DNA of 64,000 nucleotides from Streptomyces sp. MUM 178J (GTDB taxonomy: Bacteria > Actinomycetota > Actinomycetes > Streptomycetales > Streptomycetaceae), in NCBI RefSeq assembly GCF_022414575.1, contig NZ_JADWYQ010000002.1, positions 62,001 to 126,000 on the forward strand, written 5' to 3'. Numbering within the stretch: position 1 is the first letter of the stretch; each line of letters opens with the position of its first letter. Position numbers and translations under genes: made by a program. Positions 18,829-27,484 of the stretch are shown here, piece by piece. The notes below the pieces were generated by a model. It was given only the letters and a program-made list of their open reading frames with translations. It was not told the DNA's origin and did no database searches.

Positions 18829-21800
18829 TCAGATCAGGGACGCGGCCTGCCGTACGGACAGTTCGACGCCCTCCGCGCGGGCGGTCTCCAGGACGCCGGG
18901 GGCCAGGGCGGCGCGCACGGCCGCGCCGGCGGCGCGGCGGACGGCGAGTCCGTCCGCGAAGGGGCGGAAGCCGACGCCGACGGTCCGGCGGCCGTGCCGG
19001 TCGTATACGGCGAGCAGCCGTGCGGCGTCCGCTGCCGCATCGAGGTGCGCCATGGCCCAGGCGGCGCACAGGAACTGGTCGACGACCAGATGCGGGGCCA
19101 CCAGCCGCGCCAGGGTGTCCAGGAGGCGTACCGCCCGGGCGGCGTGGGCGCGTGCCCCGGCGTAGTCGCCGGCGAGGCAGTCCAGCCAGGCGTGCATGCC
19201 TGCGAGCAGTCCGTGGAACAAGTCGGTGGTTCCGCTGGAGAGTTCCGCCTCCATGGCCCGGACCTGCTCCCTTGCGGCGGCGGTACGGCCGGTGTCCGCA
19301 TAGTGCCGGGCCAGCACCAGCCGGGCCGTGCCCGGTGACTCCGGTCCGGCGTGCCCCTCCGCCCCGGCGGCCTGAAGCAGGGTCCGTTCGGCCTCCTCCC
19401 GTTCCCGCTCCGAGGTGGCCGTCCGCAGCCGCACGGCCGCCAGGCGGGCGTGGGCGTGCGCACCGACCCGCTCAGGGCTGCGCGCGGCCCGTGCGAAGTC
19501 GGCGGCGGCCTCCGTGTACCGGCCGTCGCGCGCGTACGCCTCTCCGCGCGCGGCGAGCGACTCGGCGACGCCCCAAGGGTCGCCGACGGCTTCGAACAAC
19601 CGCAGTGCGCCGTCGGCGTCGTCCGCGGCGCGTGCGGCGTCCCCGAGGCCTTCGCCGAGGAGCCTGGCCCGGTTCAGCAGGGCGAAGCCCAGATCCCAGT
19701 CCGGGGCAGGCTGTTCCCGGCAGGCGTCGACGAGCGCGTCCACGGCCGATGCGAGCGAGGGGGACTGACCCGACATCAGCCGGGCGAAGAACCACAGGGA
19801 ACCGGGCTGCCGGCACAGCTGCGGCAGCCCCGGCCGGTAGGTGTCGACGACGGCGCGCAGCCGCTGCTGGGTGCCCGGCTCGCCCAGGGAGCCGTCCGAC
19901 GCCTCGTCGCTCGCCAGCAGCACCAGGTGCACTTCGCGCCGGGCCTCCCACAGCTGCTCGTCAGGCCAGGGCGGCGGCACGGCCGTGGTGCGTCCGGGGA
20001 CCGGACGCGCGGGGCGCACCGGCGGGCGGAAGGGGTCGGGGCCGAGACTGGCGGCCGCGGCGGCCCAGGTGCGGGCGTCGGCCCGGTGGCCGCGCTGCTG
20101 CCAGAACCAGCTCAGTGACAACACCAGGCACAGGGCCTGCTGCTCCTGCCCCGGCAGGCGTACAGCGGTGCGCAGCGCGGCACGCAGGTTGTCGTGCTCG
20201 GTGTCGAGGCGCCGCAGCCATGCGCGCTGGCGAGGGCCGCGCAGTTCCGGGTCGGCGGCGCGGGCCAGTTCCCGGTAGGCGCGCAGATGCCGCAGTTCGG
20301 TCGCCTCCCGCTCCCCCGCTTCGTCGAGACGTCCGGCGGCGTACTCGGCGACGGTCTCCAGCAGCCGGTAGCGCATGCCGCCCGGTCGGCCGGGCGCGGT
20401 CGGGGGCGGCAGCTCCGGCAGCTCCGGCAGCTCCGGCAGCTCCGGCAGCTCCGGCGGTTCCGGCTCCTGATCGGCGGCGACCAGCGACTTGTCGACCAGC
20501 GAAGCGAGCACGGCGGGCGTGTGCTCCCCGCAGACGGCCTCAGCCTGTGTCAGATCGCAGCCTCCTGCGAACACGGACAGCCGGCGCAGCACCGCCTTCT
20601 CGTCGTCGTGGAGCAGCTCCCAGGACCAGTCGACGACGGCGCGCAGTGTCTGCTGCCGGGGCAGGGCGGTGCGGCTTCCGCTGCCTCCACCGAGCAGCCG
20701 GAAGCGGTCGTCGAGCCGGTCGGCGATCTGCCGGGGAGCCAGGGCGCGTAGCCGAGCGGCGGCGAGTTCGAGCGCGAGGGGCAGTCCGTCGAGGCGGCGG
20801 CAGATCTCGGCGCAGGCGTCGGGGTCGTCGGCGGTGCTGAAGCCTGGCCGTGCCGCCGCGCCGCGGTCGTCGAGGAGCCGCAGAGCGGCGTCCGGGGGGA
20901 GCGGGCCCACGGGCCGGGTGAACTCTCCGGGGACTCCGAGGGGTTCGCGGCTGGTGGCAAGCACGTGGACGCCGGGGCAGCGGGTGAGGACCTCTTCGGC
21001 GAGCCGGGCGGCGGCGTAGGCCACATGCTCGCAGTTGTCCAGCAGGAGCAGCATGCTCCGCGGGGCGCAGTGCTCGGCGAGTTCGTCGAGCGGAGTGCGG
21101 GCGGCCGGCTCCGCCCCGACGGCGCCGCGCGGCTGGGCCGTGCGTGCGCCGAGGGCGGTGAGCACGGCCTCGGCGACGGCGTCCTCGTCGCGTATGGGGG
21201 CGAGTTCGGCCAGCCATACGCCGTCGGGGTGCTCACCCGTGGCGGCCGCCGCGTCCGCGGCCTGGAGGGCGAGTCGGGTCTTGCCGGCCCCGCCGGGGCC
21301 GAGAAGGGTCACCAGCCGACGGGTGTGCAGTTCGCGCGCGAGGGCGGCGAGATCGTTCTCACGGCCGACGAAAGAGGTGAGCCGGGGGCGCAGATTGCCG
21401 ACGCGGGCCGCCGCCGGGCGGGGGTCCTCGGTCAGCAGACGGGCGTGCAGGGCGCGCAGTTCCTCGCCCGGGTCCGTGCCGAGCCGCTCGGCGAGCCGTC
21501 TGCGCACCTCCTCGTACGCCTGGAGGGCCTCGGCCTGGCGTCCGGCGGCGTGCAGCGCGCGGATCCGCAGCGCGTGGAGCGGTTCGTCGATGGGCGCCGT
21601 GGCGGCGAGGGCGGTCAGCTCGGGCAGCACCTTCTGCGCCCGGCCGAGGGCGACCTCCGCGGCGAGTCGGCAGCGGCGGGCCTCGGCGCGGCGCTGTTCG
21701 GCGCGTACGGCGGCGGGGTCGACGGCGCGCCCCGGGAGGTCGGCGAGCGCGGGGCCGTGCCACAGGGCGAGGGCCTCGTCGAGGAGGCGGAGCGCGGTGT

Positions 21801-22161
21801 GGGCGTCCCTGCCCTCGAGTGCGGCGGTGCCCTCGGCCGTGAGCCGTTCGAAGCGGAAGAGGTCGACGGCGTCGCGGTCGGCCGCGAGCCGGTAGCCGCC
21901 CGGCGCGGAGAGGACGGCGTCCCGCCCCAGGACGCGGCGCAGCCGTCCGACCAGCGCCTGGAGGGCGGCGGTCTCGTCGGCGGGGCGCTCGTCGTCCTCG
22001 TCCCACACCCGGGCGGCCAGCTCGGCGGCGGGCACGCTGCGTCCGCCGCCGAGTGCGAGAGCGACGAACAGCGTCCGCAGCCGGGCCCCGCCGAGCGCGG
22101 CCTCGCCGCCGTCGGGGCGGAGGGCGCGAGCGGGGCCGAGTACGCGGTAGCGACAGATCAC
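18829..22161 (-). CDS. AfsR-like SARP regulator (BTAD/NB-ARC/TPR)
   Basis: Large transcriptional activator of 1110 residues. Order: OmpR-type winged-helix DNA-binding domain (about 1-90), bacterial transcriptional activation domain (about 95-245), NB-ARC ATPase (about 255-560) with Walker A LLGPGGAGKTR and a LLLLDNCEH Walker B, then a TPR-like helical region to the end. The architecture matches AfsR and other large SARPs, which usually act on secondary-metabolite genes, although no biosynthetic cluster is present here. A run of five ELP tripeptides after the NB-ARC comes from a 9-bp DNA repeat. The start is GTG at 22161; it is the sole minus-strand gene between dhaKLM and nagB. Confidence 0.9.
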   Translation of the reverse strand: MICRYRVLGPARALRPDGGEAALGGARLRTLFVALALGGGRSVPAAELAARVWDEDDERPADETAALQALVGRLRRVLGRDAVLSAPGGYRLAADRDAVDLFRFERLTAEGTAALEGRDAHTALRLLDEALALWHGPALADLPGRAVDPAAVRAEQRRAEARRCRLAAEVALGRAQKVLPELTALAATAPIDEPLHALRIRALHAAGRQAEALQAYEEVRRRLAERLGTDPGEELRALHARLLTEDPRPAAARVGNLRPRLTSFVGRENDLAALARELHTRRLVTLLGPGGAGKTRLALQAADAAAATGEHPDGVWLAELAPIRDEDAVAEAVLTALGARTAQPRGAVGAEPAARTPLDELAEHCAPRSMLLLLDNCEHVAYAAARLAEEVLTRCPGVHVLATSREPLGVPGEFTRPVGPLPPDAALRLLDDRGAAARPGFSTADDPDACAEICRRLDGLPLALELAAARLRALAPRQIADRLDDRFRLLGGGSGSRTALPRQQTLRAVVDWSWELLHDDEKAVLRRLSVFAGGCDLTQAEAVCGEHTPAVLASLVDKSLVAADQEPEPPELPELPELPELPELPPPTAPGRPGGMRYRLLETVAEYAAGRLDEAGEREATELRHLRAYRELARAADPELRGPRQRAWLRRLDTEHDNLRAALRTAVRLPGQEQQALCLVLSLSWFWQQRGHRADARTWAAAAASLGPDPFRPPVRPARPVPGRTTAVPPPWPDEQLWEARREVHLVLLASDEASDGSLGEPGTQQRLRAVVDTYRPGLPQLCRQPGSLWFFARLMSGQSPSLASAVDALVDACREQPAPDWDLGFALLNRARLLGEGLGDAARAADDADGALRLFEAVGDPWGVAESLAARGEAYARDGRYTEAAADFARAARSPERVGAHAHARLAAVRLRTATSEREREEAERTLLQAAGAEGHAGPESPGTARLVLARHYADTGRTAAAREQVRAMEAELSSGTTDLFHGLLAGMHAWLDCLAGDYAGARAHAARAVRLLDTLARLVAPHLVVDQFLCAAWAMAHLDAAADAARLLAVYDRHGRRTVGVGFRPFADGLAVRRAAGAAVRAALAPGVLETARAEGVELSVRQAASLI
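20408..20461. repeat. 9-bp tandem repeat inside the SARP gene
   Basis: Five perfect copies of GGCAGCTCC plus one variant (GGCGGTTCC), read on the minus strand as Glu-Leu-Pro units. Being in frame, copy number can change without frameshift. Confidence 0.9.
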
Positions 22162-22200
22162 CGCCCCATTGTCCTCGCGGCGGCCCGCCGCCTCCCGCGG

Positions 22201-22250
22201 CCCGGGGCTCCGCTCCCGGACCTCCCGGTCCTCGATCGCCGGACGGGGTG
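22201..22250. repeat. Dispersed GGGGCTCCGCTCC-type intergenic element
   Basis: A GC-rich imperfect palindrome (GGGGCTCCGCTCCCGG, then CTCGATCGCCGGACGGGG) resembling another common Streptomyces intergenic repeat. It lies in the divergent spacer between the SARP gene and nagB. Confidence 0.45.
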
Positions 22251-22325
22251 GATTCTCCGGCTCGTCCGGGGGCGCCTCCCGAATGCTGGGACCCACCCGC
22301 GACAGCGGCACCGCTCACCAGGTAG

Positions 22326-22341
22326 ATTGGTCTACACCACT
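22326..22341. promoter_or_regulatory. DasR operator (dre site) upstream of nagB
   Basis: ATTGGTCTACACCACT differs from the DasR consensus ACTGGTCTAGACCACT at two of 16 positions. It lies 25 bp before the nagB GTG. DasR, the GntR-family GlcNAc repressor, is established as the regulator of nagB in Streptomyces. Confidence 0.88.
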
Positions 22342-22365
22342 CGGCCTTCAAGGACAGGGATCTTC

Positions 22366-23148
22366 GTGGAAGTCATCATCGTTCCGGACCCCGCAGCCGG
22401 CGGCGAGCTCATCGCCGACGCCATGGCCGATCTGCTGCGGCGCAAGCCCGACGCACTGCTGGGCGTGGCCACGGGGTCGACTCCGCTGCCGGTCTACGAG
22501 GCTCTCGCCGCCAAGGTGCGGACCCGTGACGCCGACGCCTCGCGGGCTCGGATATGTCAGCTCGACGAGTACGTGGGCCTGCCGTACGGGCACCCCGAGT
22601 CCTACCGCTCCGTGGTGCTGCGCGAGGTCGTCGAGCCTCTGGGGCTCGCCGAGGAGGCGTTCATGGGCCCCGACGGCGCGGCGGAGGACGTGGCGGCCGC
22701 CTGCCGCGCCTATGACCGCGCGCTCGCCGAGGCCGGCGGGGTCGACCTCCAGCTCCTGGGCATCGGCACGGACGGGCACATCGGCTTCAACGAACCCTGC
22801 TCGTCGCTGGCTTCCCGCACCCGGATCAAGACCCTCACCGAGCAGACGCGACGGGACAACGCCCGCTTCTTCGACGACCTGGACGAGGTGCCGCACCATG
22901 TGATCACCCAGGGCATCGGCACCATCCTCGACGCCCGCCATCTGGTCCTGCTGGCGACCGGCGAGGCGAAGGCGGACGCCGTGGCCCAGGCGGTGGAAGG
23001 CCCGCTCTGCGCACTGGTGCCCGCGTCCGCGCTGCAACTCCATCCGCACGCCACGGTCGTGGTCGACGAGGCGGCCGCATCCCGCCTCAAGCTGGCCGAC
23101 TACTTCCGGGCCACCTATGCCGCCAAGCCCGCCTGGCAGGGGCTGTAG
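22366..23148 (+). CDS. nagB: Glucosamine-6-phosphate deaminase
   Basis: Converts glucosamine-6-phosphate to fructose-6-phosphate and ammonia, the last step that brings amino sugars into glycolysis. The 260-residue protein is of usual length. It shows the phosphate loop GVATGSTPLPVYEAL (about 33-47), the catalytic aspartate in CQLDEYVGL (D67), and GIGTDGHIGFNEP with the catalytic histidine. The GTG at 22366 is the start; AGGA lies eleven bases upstream. The dre site puts it under DasR control, tying it to chitin and GlcNAc sensing and so to development. A strong hairpin follows the stop. Confidence 0.95.
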   Translation: MEVIIVPDPAAGGELIADAMADLLRRKPDALLGVATGSTPLPVYEALAAKVRTRDADASRARICQLDEYVGLPYGHPESYRSVVLREVVEPLGLAEEAFMGPDGAAEDVAAACRAYDRALAEAGGVDLQLLGIGTDGHIGFNEPCSSLASRTRIKTLTEQTRRDNARFFDDLDEVPHHVITQGIGTILDARHLVLLATGEAKADAVAQAVEGPLCALVPASALQLHPHATVVVDEAAASRLKLADYFRATYAAKPAWQGL

Positions 23149-23175
23149 GGGCTCGCGGTCACGGTCCACGGCCCC

Positions 23176-23211
23176 GGCGACGCCGCCCGGCCACGGCCCG
23201 GCGGCGTCGCC
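23176..23211 (+). terminator. Strong hairpin after nagB
   Basis: GGCGACGCCGCC and GGCGGCGTCGCC form a perfect 12-bp stem around a 12-nt loop, 28 bp past the nagB stop. Intrinsic termination without a U-tract is likely. Confidence 0.85.
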
Positions 23212-23310
23212 CATCCCCCAACCCGCACCGAACGAATGACCGAATCCTTCCCTTGACCGCCTCCCGCAGGAGCCGGACACTCCACGCGAACGGCGGAGAA
23301 CGCCGCCCCC

Positions 23311-23336
23311 GTGAATGACATGGACACGTCATTCAC
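23311..23336 (+). promoter_or_regulatory. Long perfect inverted repeat before the amidase gene
   Basis: GTGAATGAC and GTCATTCAC are perfect 9-bp arms separated by 8 bp; the repeat ends a few bases before the GAAGGAG ribosome site of the gene at 23356. It could be a repressor operator or a 5'-leader hairpin that controls translation. Confidence 0.6.
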
Positions 23337-23355
23337 TTGGGAAGGAGCACCCCCC

Positions 23356-24216
23356 ATGGCCACCCCTCTGTCCGCCTCCCGCTTCCTCAGCGCCCTCCGC
23401 GACGAAGGCCTGATCGTCGTCGAGCACCGCAGCTGGCGTACGCACAACCGCAACCACAAGGGGCCATGGGGCCCCACCCACGGTGTGATGATCCATCACA
23501 CGGTCAGTTCGGGCACCCACAGTTCGGTGGACCTCTGCTACGACGGCTACGCCGGACTGCCGGGGCCGCTGGGCCACGGCGTGATCGCCAAGGACGGCAC
23601 GGTGTATCTGATCGGCAACGGCCGCGCCAACCACGCCGGGCTCGGCGACGACGACGTGCTGCGCGCGGTGATCGCCGAGCGGGAGCTGCCTTGGGACAAC
23701 GAGGCCAACACCGACGGCAACCGCCACTTCTACGGCTTCGAGTGCATCAACCTCGGCAACGGCGAGGACCCCTGGCCCGCCGCGCAGCTGACGGCCGTCG
23801 AGAGGGCCGCGGCAGGCATCTGCCGGGCGCACGGCTGGAACCAGCGCTCGGTGATCGGTCACCTCGAGTGGCAGCCGGGCAAGGTCGACCCCCGCGGGTT
23901 CACCATGGATGCGATGCGCGAGCGGATCAGACGCCGCCTCGACCGCGCCCCGGACGGGCCGCCCCCGCCGCGCTACGAACCGTATCCCGGGGCGTCGTTC
24001 TTCCAGGTCGGACGGAACAGCCCCGTGGTCACGGCGATGGGCAGACGGCTGGTCGCGGAAGGATGCGGCCGGTACGAGATCGGGCCCGGCCCCCGGTGGA
24101 CGGAGGCGGACCGCAGGTCGTACGCGGCCTGGCAGCGCAAGCTGGGCTACTCGGGGGCCGACGCCGACGGCATCCCCGGCAGGACCAGCTGGGACAGGCT
24201 GAGAGTGCCCAGGTGA
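23356..24216 (+). CDS. N-acetylmuramoyl-L-alanine amidase, endolysin-like
   Basis: Zinc amidase that cleaves the bond between muramic acid and the stem peptide in peptidoglycan. The 286-residue protein has an Amidase_2 domain (about 15-195), with the zinc-site GVMIHHTVSSG around residue 47 and the GHLEWQPGKVDPRG segment. A C-terminal peptidoglycan-binding-like domain (about 210-286: FFQVGRNSPVVTAMGRRL and GADADGIPGRTSWD) follows. There is no signal peptide, as in phage endolysins that rely on a holin, and no holin or other phage gene is beside it. ATG at 23356 follows AAGGAG. A long palindrome sits directly upstream of the ribosome site. It may be a domesticated phage lysin or exported by a non-classical route. 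Confidence 0.88.
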   Translation: MATPLSASRFLSALRDEGLIVVEHRSWRTHNRNHKGPWGPTHGVMIHHTVSSGTHSSVDLCYDGYAGLPGPLGHGVIAKDGTVYLIGNGRANHAGLGDDDVLRAVIAERELPWDNEANTDGNRHFYGFECINLGNGEDPWPAAQLTAVERAAAGICRAHGWNQRSVIGHLEWQPGKVDPRGFTMDAMRERIRRRLDRAPDGPPPPRYEPYPGASFFQVGRNSPVVTAMGRRLVAEGCGRYEIGPGPRWTEADRRSYAAWQRKLGYSGADADGIPGRTSWDRLRVPR

Positions 24217-24357
24217 CGAGCGGGTGAGGCCTTCCCCGCCCGCAGCGGACCCCTCAAGGGCGCAGAGACAGATCCCCTCGGCGTCCGCGAAGGTTCGACC
24301 CCGGAGTCAGCGGGACCACGCCACAGCCGGCCAAATGCGGCATCTCCGGCCGGGCAT

Positions 24358-24363
24358 TAAAAT
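24358..24363 (+). promoter_or_regulatory. Candidate -10 box for the MmgE/PrpD gene
   Basis: TAAAAT lies six bases before the ATG at 24370, where no ribosome site is seen, consistent with a leaderless transcript. The -35 region has no clear match. Confidence 0.4.
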
Positions 24364-24369
24364 GCAACC

Positions 24370-25758
24370 ATGGCGGAGGCCGAGAAAGAGCTGGCACGAT
24401 ACACACGGAAACTCGCCAAGACTCGCCTCAACGAAGAAGAACTCCACACGATCAAACGCAGCGTCATCGATTCCTATGCGGGAATCTGCGCCTCATTGAC
24501 CGATCGGGAGCTTCTGGGCGAGTTTCGCCGGATGGCCATGGGCCCCGGGGCGGGATCGGGCAGCGCCGTCTGGGGGGTCGGACAGGAGTCGAACATCGTC
24601 GACGCCGTCTTCCTCAACTCCATCCTCGCCCGCCGCAGCGATCTGCTGAACACCTACTCTTCTCCGTACGGCATGGGCGGGGTCCACCCCTCCGACAACG
24701 TGGCGCTCGCCTTCACTCTGGCCGACTGGCTGAACTGGTCCGGCCGCCAGTTCCTGGAATCGGTGAATGTCTTCTTCCACCTGGCGGCGACGTTCACCGA
24801 CCACTACGACCCCGAAGCCAGCGGCTTTGACCACGACGCCGCCGCCGTTTTCTGGACAGCACTCACCGTCGGACAGGCGTTCAACCTGTCCGAAGACCAG
24901 CTGACAGAAGCGCAACGAATCGCCGGAGGTTTCGGATTCAGCAGCAATCAGGCCGCGGTCGGCGACGTGACGGACTGGAAGCACTGCACCTACGCGTCCT
25001 GCGCCATGCGGGGCCTGCAGGCCGCCAGGCTGGCGCGCGCCGGATTCACCGGGCCACACTCCATCTACCAGGGGGAGTTCGGCGCCGACCACTTCTTCAG
25101 ACACCGCGAGATGTCACTCGACGGCGAACCCGACCTCACACAGATCATCTTCAAGAGGTGGCCTGCACTCTTCTTCTGCCAGACCCCGATCGACGTAGCG
25201 CTGGAATTGTCCTCCAGGATCGACGCACCAGAGGACATCCGCGCCGTGACCGTGGAAACCTACGGTCGCGCGATACGGAACGGCCTCACCTCGTCGGCCT
25301 TCAACCCGATCAGCCGCGCAGGTCGCACCCACTCGCTCCCCTACTGCGTGGCCACGGCGCTCCTCAAAGCCATCGAATACAGCGACTTCGATTCGGAACG
25401 CGCACACGATCCTCAGCTTCGACGGCTGCTGGAAAAGATCGACGTGACCGAAGATCCGGCCATGACGCAGAGGTTCCCCCCGGCGACGCCATGCCGGATC
25501 TCCGTGACACTGCACACTGGGGAAGTCATACGGCACGAGCGCGAGTTCTCACGAGGCGATCCGCATGACCCGCTGTCCGATGACGAAGTCTCAGAGAAGC
25601 TGCGCCGGAACCTCGACCACCTGGCGACGTCGACGGACTGCAGGGCAGTCCTCCCAGGCCTGTGGAACCTGGAAGGACTTGACGACCTTGCGGAGCTGCT
25701 CGCTCCGCTCACCCAGGACCTGACGTCAGTCGGCAGCCCCAGCGGCCCGACCGCATAG
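24370..25758 (+). CDS. MmgE/PrpD family protein
   Basis: 462-residue member of the MmgE/PrpD fold, whose known members include 2-methylcitrate dehydratase, cis-aconitate decarboxylase and iminodisuccinate epimerase. Family-like segments are the helical core with HPSDNVALAFTLADW, GQAFNLSEDQLTEAQRIAGG and DWKHCTYASCAMRGLQAARLA, and the SRAGRTHSLPYCVATAL region in the second domain. The product is not in a methylcitrate cluster; no prpC or prpB is nearby, so the reaction is unknown. The gene uses more A/T-ending codons than its neighbours (for example in the first 60 codons), suggesting separate ancestry. It is probably expressed from its own leaderless promoter. Confidence 0.8.
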   Translation: MAEAEKELARYTRKLAKTRLNEEELHTIKRSVIDSYAGICASLTDRELLGEFRRMAMGPGAGSGSAVWGVGQESNIVDAVFLNSILARRSDLLNTYSSPYGMGGVHPSDNVALAFTLADWLNWSGRQFLESVNVFFHLAATFTDHYDPEASGFDHDAAAVFWTALTVGQAFNLSEDQLTEAQRIAGGFGFSSNQAAVGDVTDWKHCTYASCAMRGLQAARLARAGFTGPHSIYQGEFGADHFFRHREMSLDGEPDLTQIIFKRWPALFFCQTPIDVALELSSRIDAPEDIRAVTVETYGRAIRNGLTSSAFNPISRAGRTHSLPYCVATALLKAIEYSDFDSERAHDPQLRRLLEKIDVTEDPAMTQRFPPATPCRISVTLHTGEVIRHEREFSRGDPHDPLSDDEVSEKLRRNLDHLATSTDCRAVLPGLWNLEGLDDLAELLAPLTQDLTSVGSPSGPTA

Positions 25759-25788
25759 GGCGTTCGGGGCTGCCGATGCCGCCCGATG

Positions 25789-26865
25789 TCATTGAAGTCC
25801 CGGCCCACGCGCCTGGTCGGCGTCGTCTCCCGTCACGGCCGAAGCCCACGGCCGGCTGCTCGGCTCCGACACTCGCAGCTGGCGAAGCAGGCCTCCGTAG
25901 TCCTCGTCATCGTCGCTGATGAAGATCGGAAGGGCGCCGTCCACCAACCCGACGCCTTCGACCTTGAGCCCTGAGCTGCGGGCGAGCTCCTGAGCCGGCC
26001 TGACCGGATGCAGCCTCGCGCCGATGGCCCCGCCCGGGCGAATCACAGCCGCGCGGTACACGGCGCTGTCGAAGGGGCCGAGGTCGCCGGGATCGTATGC
26101 GGACGAGATGTAGAGATTGCCCTTCGCGTCGATGTCGAGGCCCGAGGCGGGGCGCGCGCCCGGCGGCTGGTCCGCCGTGAAGGAGACCGACGTCCATTTC
26201 TTGCCGAATGTGATCCTGCCGCTCTTTCGGATCGTCAGGCGGGTCATGTTGATGTTGGTGGTGTCGCTTCCCTGCGCTCTCTCGGCGTACACGAAGTAGT
26301 TTCTTCCGTGGACCGTTGCGACGGCGGTGGCCTCGACGTTCACGAGCGGCTCGGGCGTCTCGGGCCATGGCGTCGAACCCGCGATCTCGACGTTGAGTTC
26401 CTCGTCCCACCTGGCGAGATAGATGGTGGGGTCGGGGTCGTCGCCGTCGGCGTTGCTCTCCACCAGCAGCGCCTCGTTGCGGTGGGGCACCCGGGCGATG
26501 CTCTCGAGGTCGTTCGGAACGCTGGGGAAGTCCACATCGAGCTCATGGACGATGATCCCGTCGGGGTCGACGGGGGTTCGCACGATCGAGAGGCGCGGCA
26601 GATCACGCTCGGCGTCGTTGTCCCTCGTGTCGTGGCAGATCAGGAAGACCTCCTGGGGCTCCTCACCGCTTCCCGCGGCGGCAAACCTCGGCTCGGTGTC
26701 GAGCCAGGCGATGCCGCTGAACTCGCGCGGCGCCCTGATCTCGCCCCTGCCGGGGGGCGACGAGACGCCGGAGGAGCCTTCGACACCGCATGCGGCGAGC
26801 GCGAGAGTGCTCAGCCCGGCGACGGCCGGCAGCAGAAGGCGGGCAAGGAACCTGCGTCGAATCAT
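25789..26865 (-). CDS. Putative lipoprotein, beta-propeller-like
   Basis: 358-residue exported lipoprotein of unknown function. The N-terminus (RRRFLARLLLPAVAGLSTLA) is a signal peptide ending in a LAAC lipobox, so the mature protein would be anchored by its cysteine at about residue 26. The mature part has repeated strand patterns with aspartate-rich turns (CHDTRDNDAERD, SNADGDDPDPT, SDDDEDYGG), which resemble calcium- or metal-binding loops of phytase- or NHL-type beta-propellers; this is a weak structural guess. ATG at 26865 with GGAGGA is preferred over ATG 26877. It converges on the MmgE/PrpD gene and shares its lower GC content. Confidence 0.6.
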   Translation of the reverse strand: MIRRRFLARLLLPAVAGLSTLALAACGVEGSSGVSSPPGRGEIRAPREFSGIAWLDTEPRFAAAGSGEEPQEVFLICHDTRDNDAERDLPRLSIVRTPVDPDGIIVHELDVDFPSVPNDLESIARVPHRNEALLVESNADGDDPDPTIYLARWDEELNVEIAGSTPWPETPEPLVNVEATAVATVHGRNYFVYAERAQGSDTTNINMTRLTIRKSGRITFGKKWTSVSFTADQPPGARPASGLDIDAKGNLYISSAYDPGDLGPFDSAVYRAAVIRPGGAIGARLHPVRPAQELARSSGLKVEGVGLVDGALPIFISDDDEDYGGLLRQLRVSEPSSRPWASAVTGDDADQARGPGLQ

Positions 26866-27166
26866 TCGTCCTCCCATCACGCGACGGGCACGGCCGTCGG
26901 CCCGCTCCGGACAAGAAGCTAGAAGCTGCGATGCAAGACGCCATCCAGGCGCGCGGCGCGGATGATTCAGCGACTCGAAAGCCACCCACTCTCACGGTAA
27001 TTCATACGGAATTCAAAGCTTTCCATCAGAGAACGCGGCTGAGGTCGCGGTGCGTCCGGCGTCGGCGCAAGGCCGCACCGGCCCGCGCAGGGTCGTCGAG
27101 CGGCGGGGTTGTCAGTGGCACACGCGATGCTTGACGGTCCGACACCGTTTCAAGGAGCACTGCGAG
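26866..27166. other. Divergent 301-bp spacer with AT-rich inverted repeat
   Basis: No convincing gene is present. The centre is unusually AT-rich and contains AATTCATACGGAATT (26999-27013), a palindrome with 5-bp arms and 5-bp spacer. It is suited to be a shared control region for the lipoprotein gene (minus) and the small gene at 27167 (plus). Confidence 0.5.
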
Positions 27167-27424
27167 ATGACCGACCCCGATCCTGCGCCCGTCCCCCGTC
27201 CCGTTCTCGACGCCGAGCTTGCGGCCGTGCAGGCGTATGTGCGGCTGCTGCGCACCGCCCGTGCCGTTCTGGCGGACCCGCGGCGTTCGCCGTCTGCCGT
27301 GCCGCTGCTGTCCGCTCCGTTGACCGAGGCGGACGAGGCGCTGCGGGCCGCGGGGCTCGCCGGCAATGAGGCGGAGTTCCTCAGACTGGTCGCCGCGCGC
27401 TCGGGACCCTCCCGAAGGGAGTAG
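27167..27424 (+). CDS. Small hypothetical protein
   Basis: 85-residue soluble protein that I do not recognise. It has a Pro-rich start, then two Ala/Leu-rich helices (LDAELAAVQAYVRLLRTARA and LTEADEALRAAGLAGNEAEF) that could form a helical hairpin. ATG at 27167 follows AAGGAG with nine-base spacing, which supports expression. It has no obvious operon partner; the next gene runs toward it. Confidence 0.6.
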   Translation: MTDPDPAPVPRPVLDAELAAVQAYVRLLRTARAVLADPRRSPSAVPLLSAPLTEADEALRAAGLAGNEAEFLRLVAARSGPSRRE

Positions 27425-27484
27425 CCCCGGCGCGCGGCGGGGCATCTCCGCGGGTCCGCCCGGGCCGTCCTGCGCCTGGGCGAG

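Noticed and set aside
24284..24320. GGTTCGACCCC, a tRNA T-loop-like sequence
   Set aside because: The flanking bases do not form the T stem, acceptor stem or anticodon arm, so no tRNA or attachment-site core is supported.
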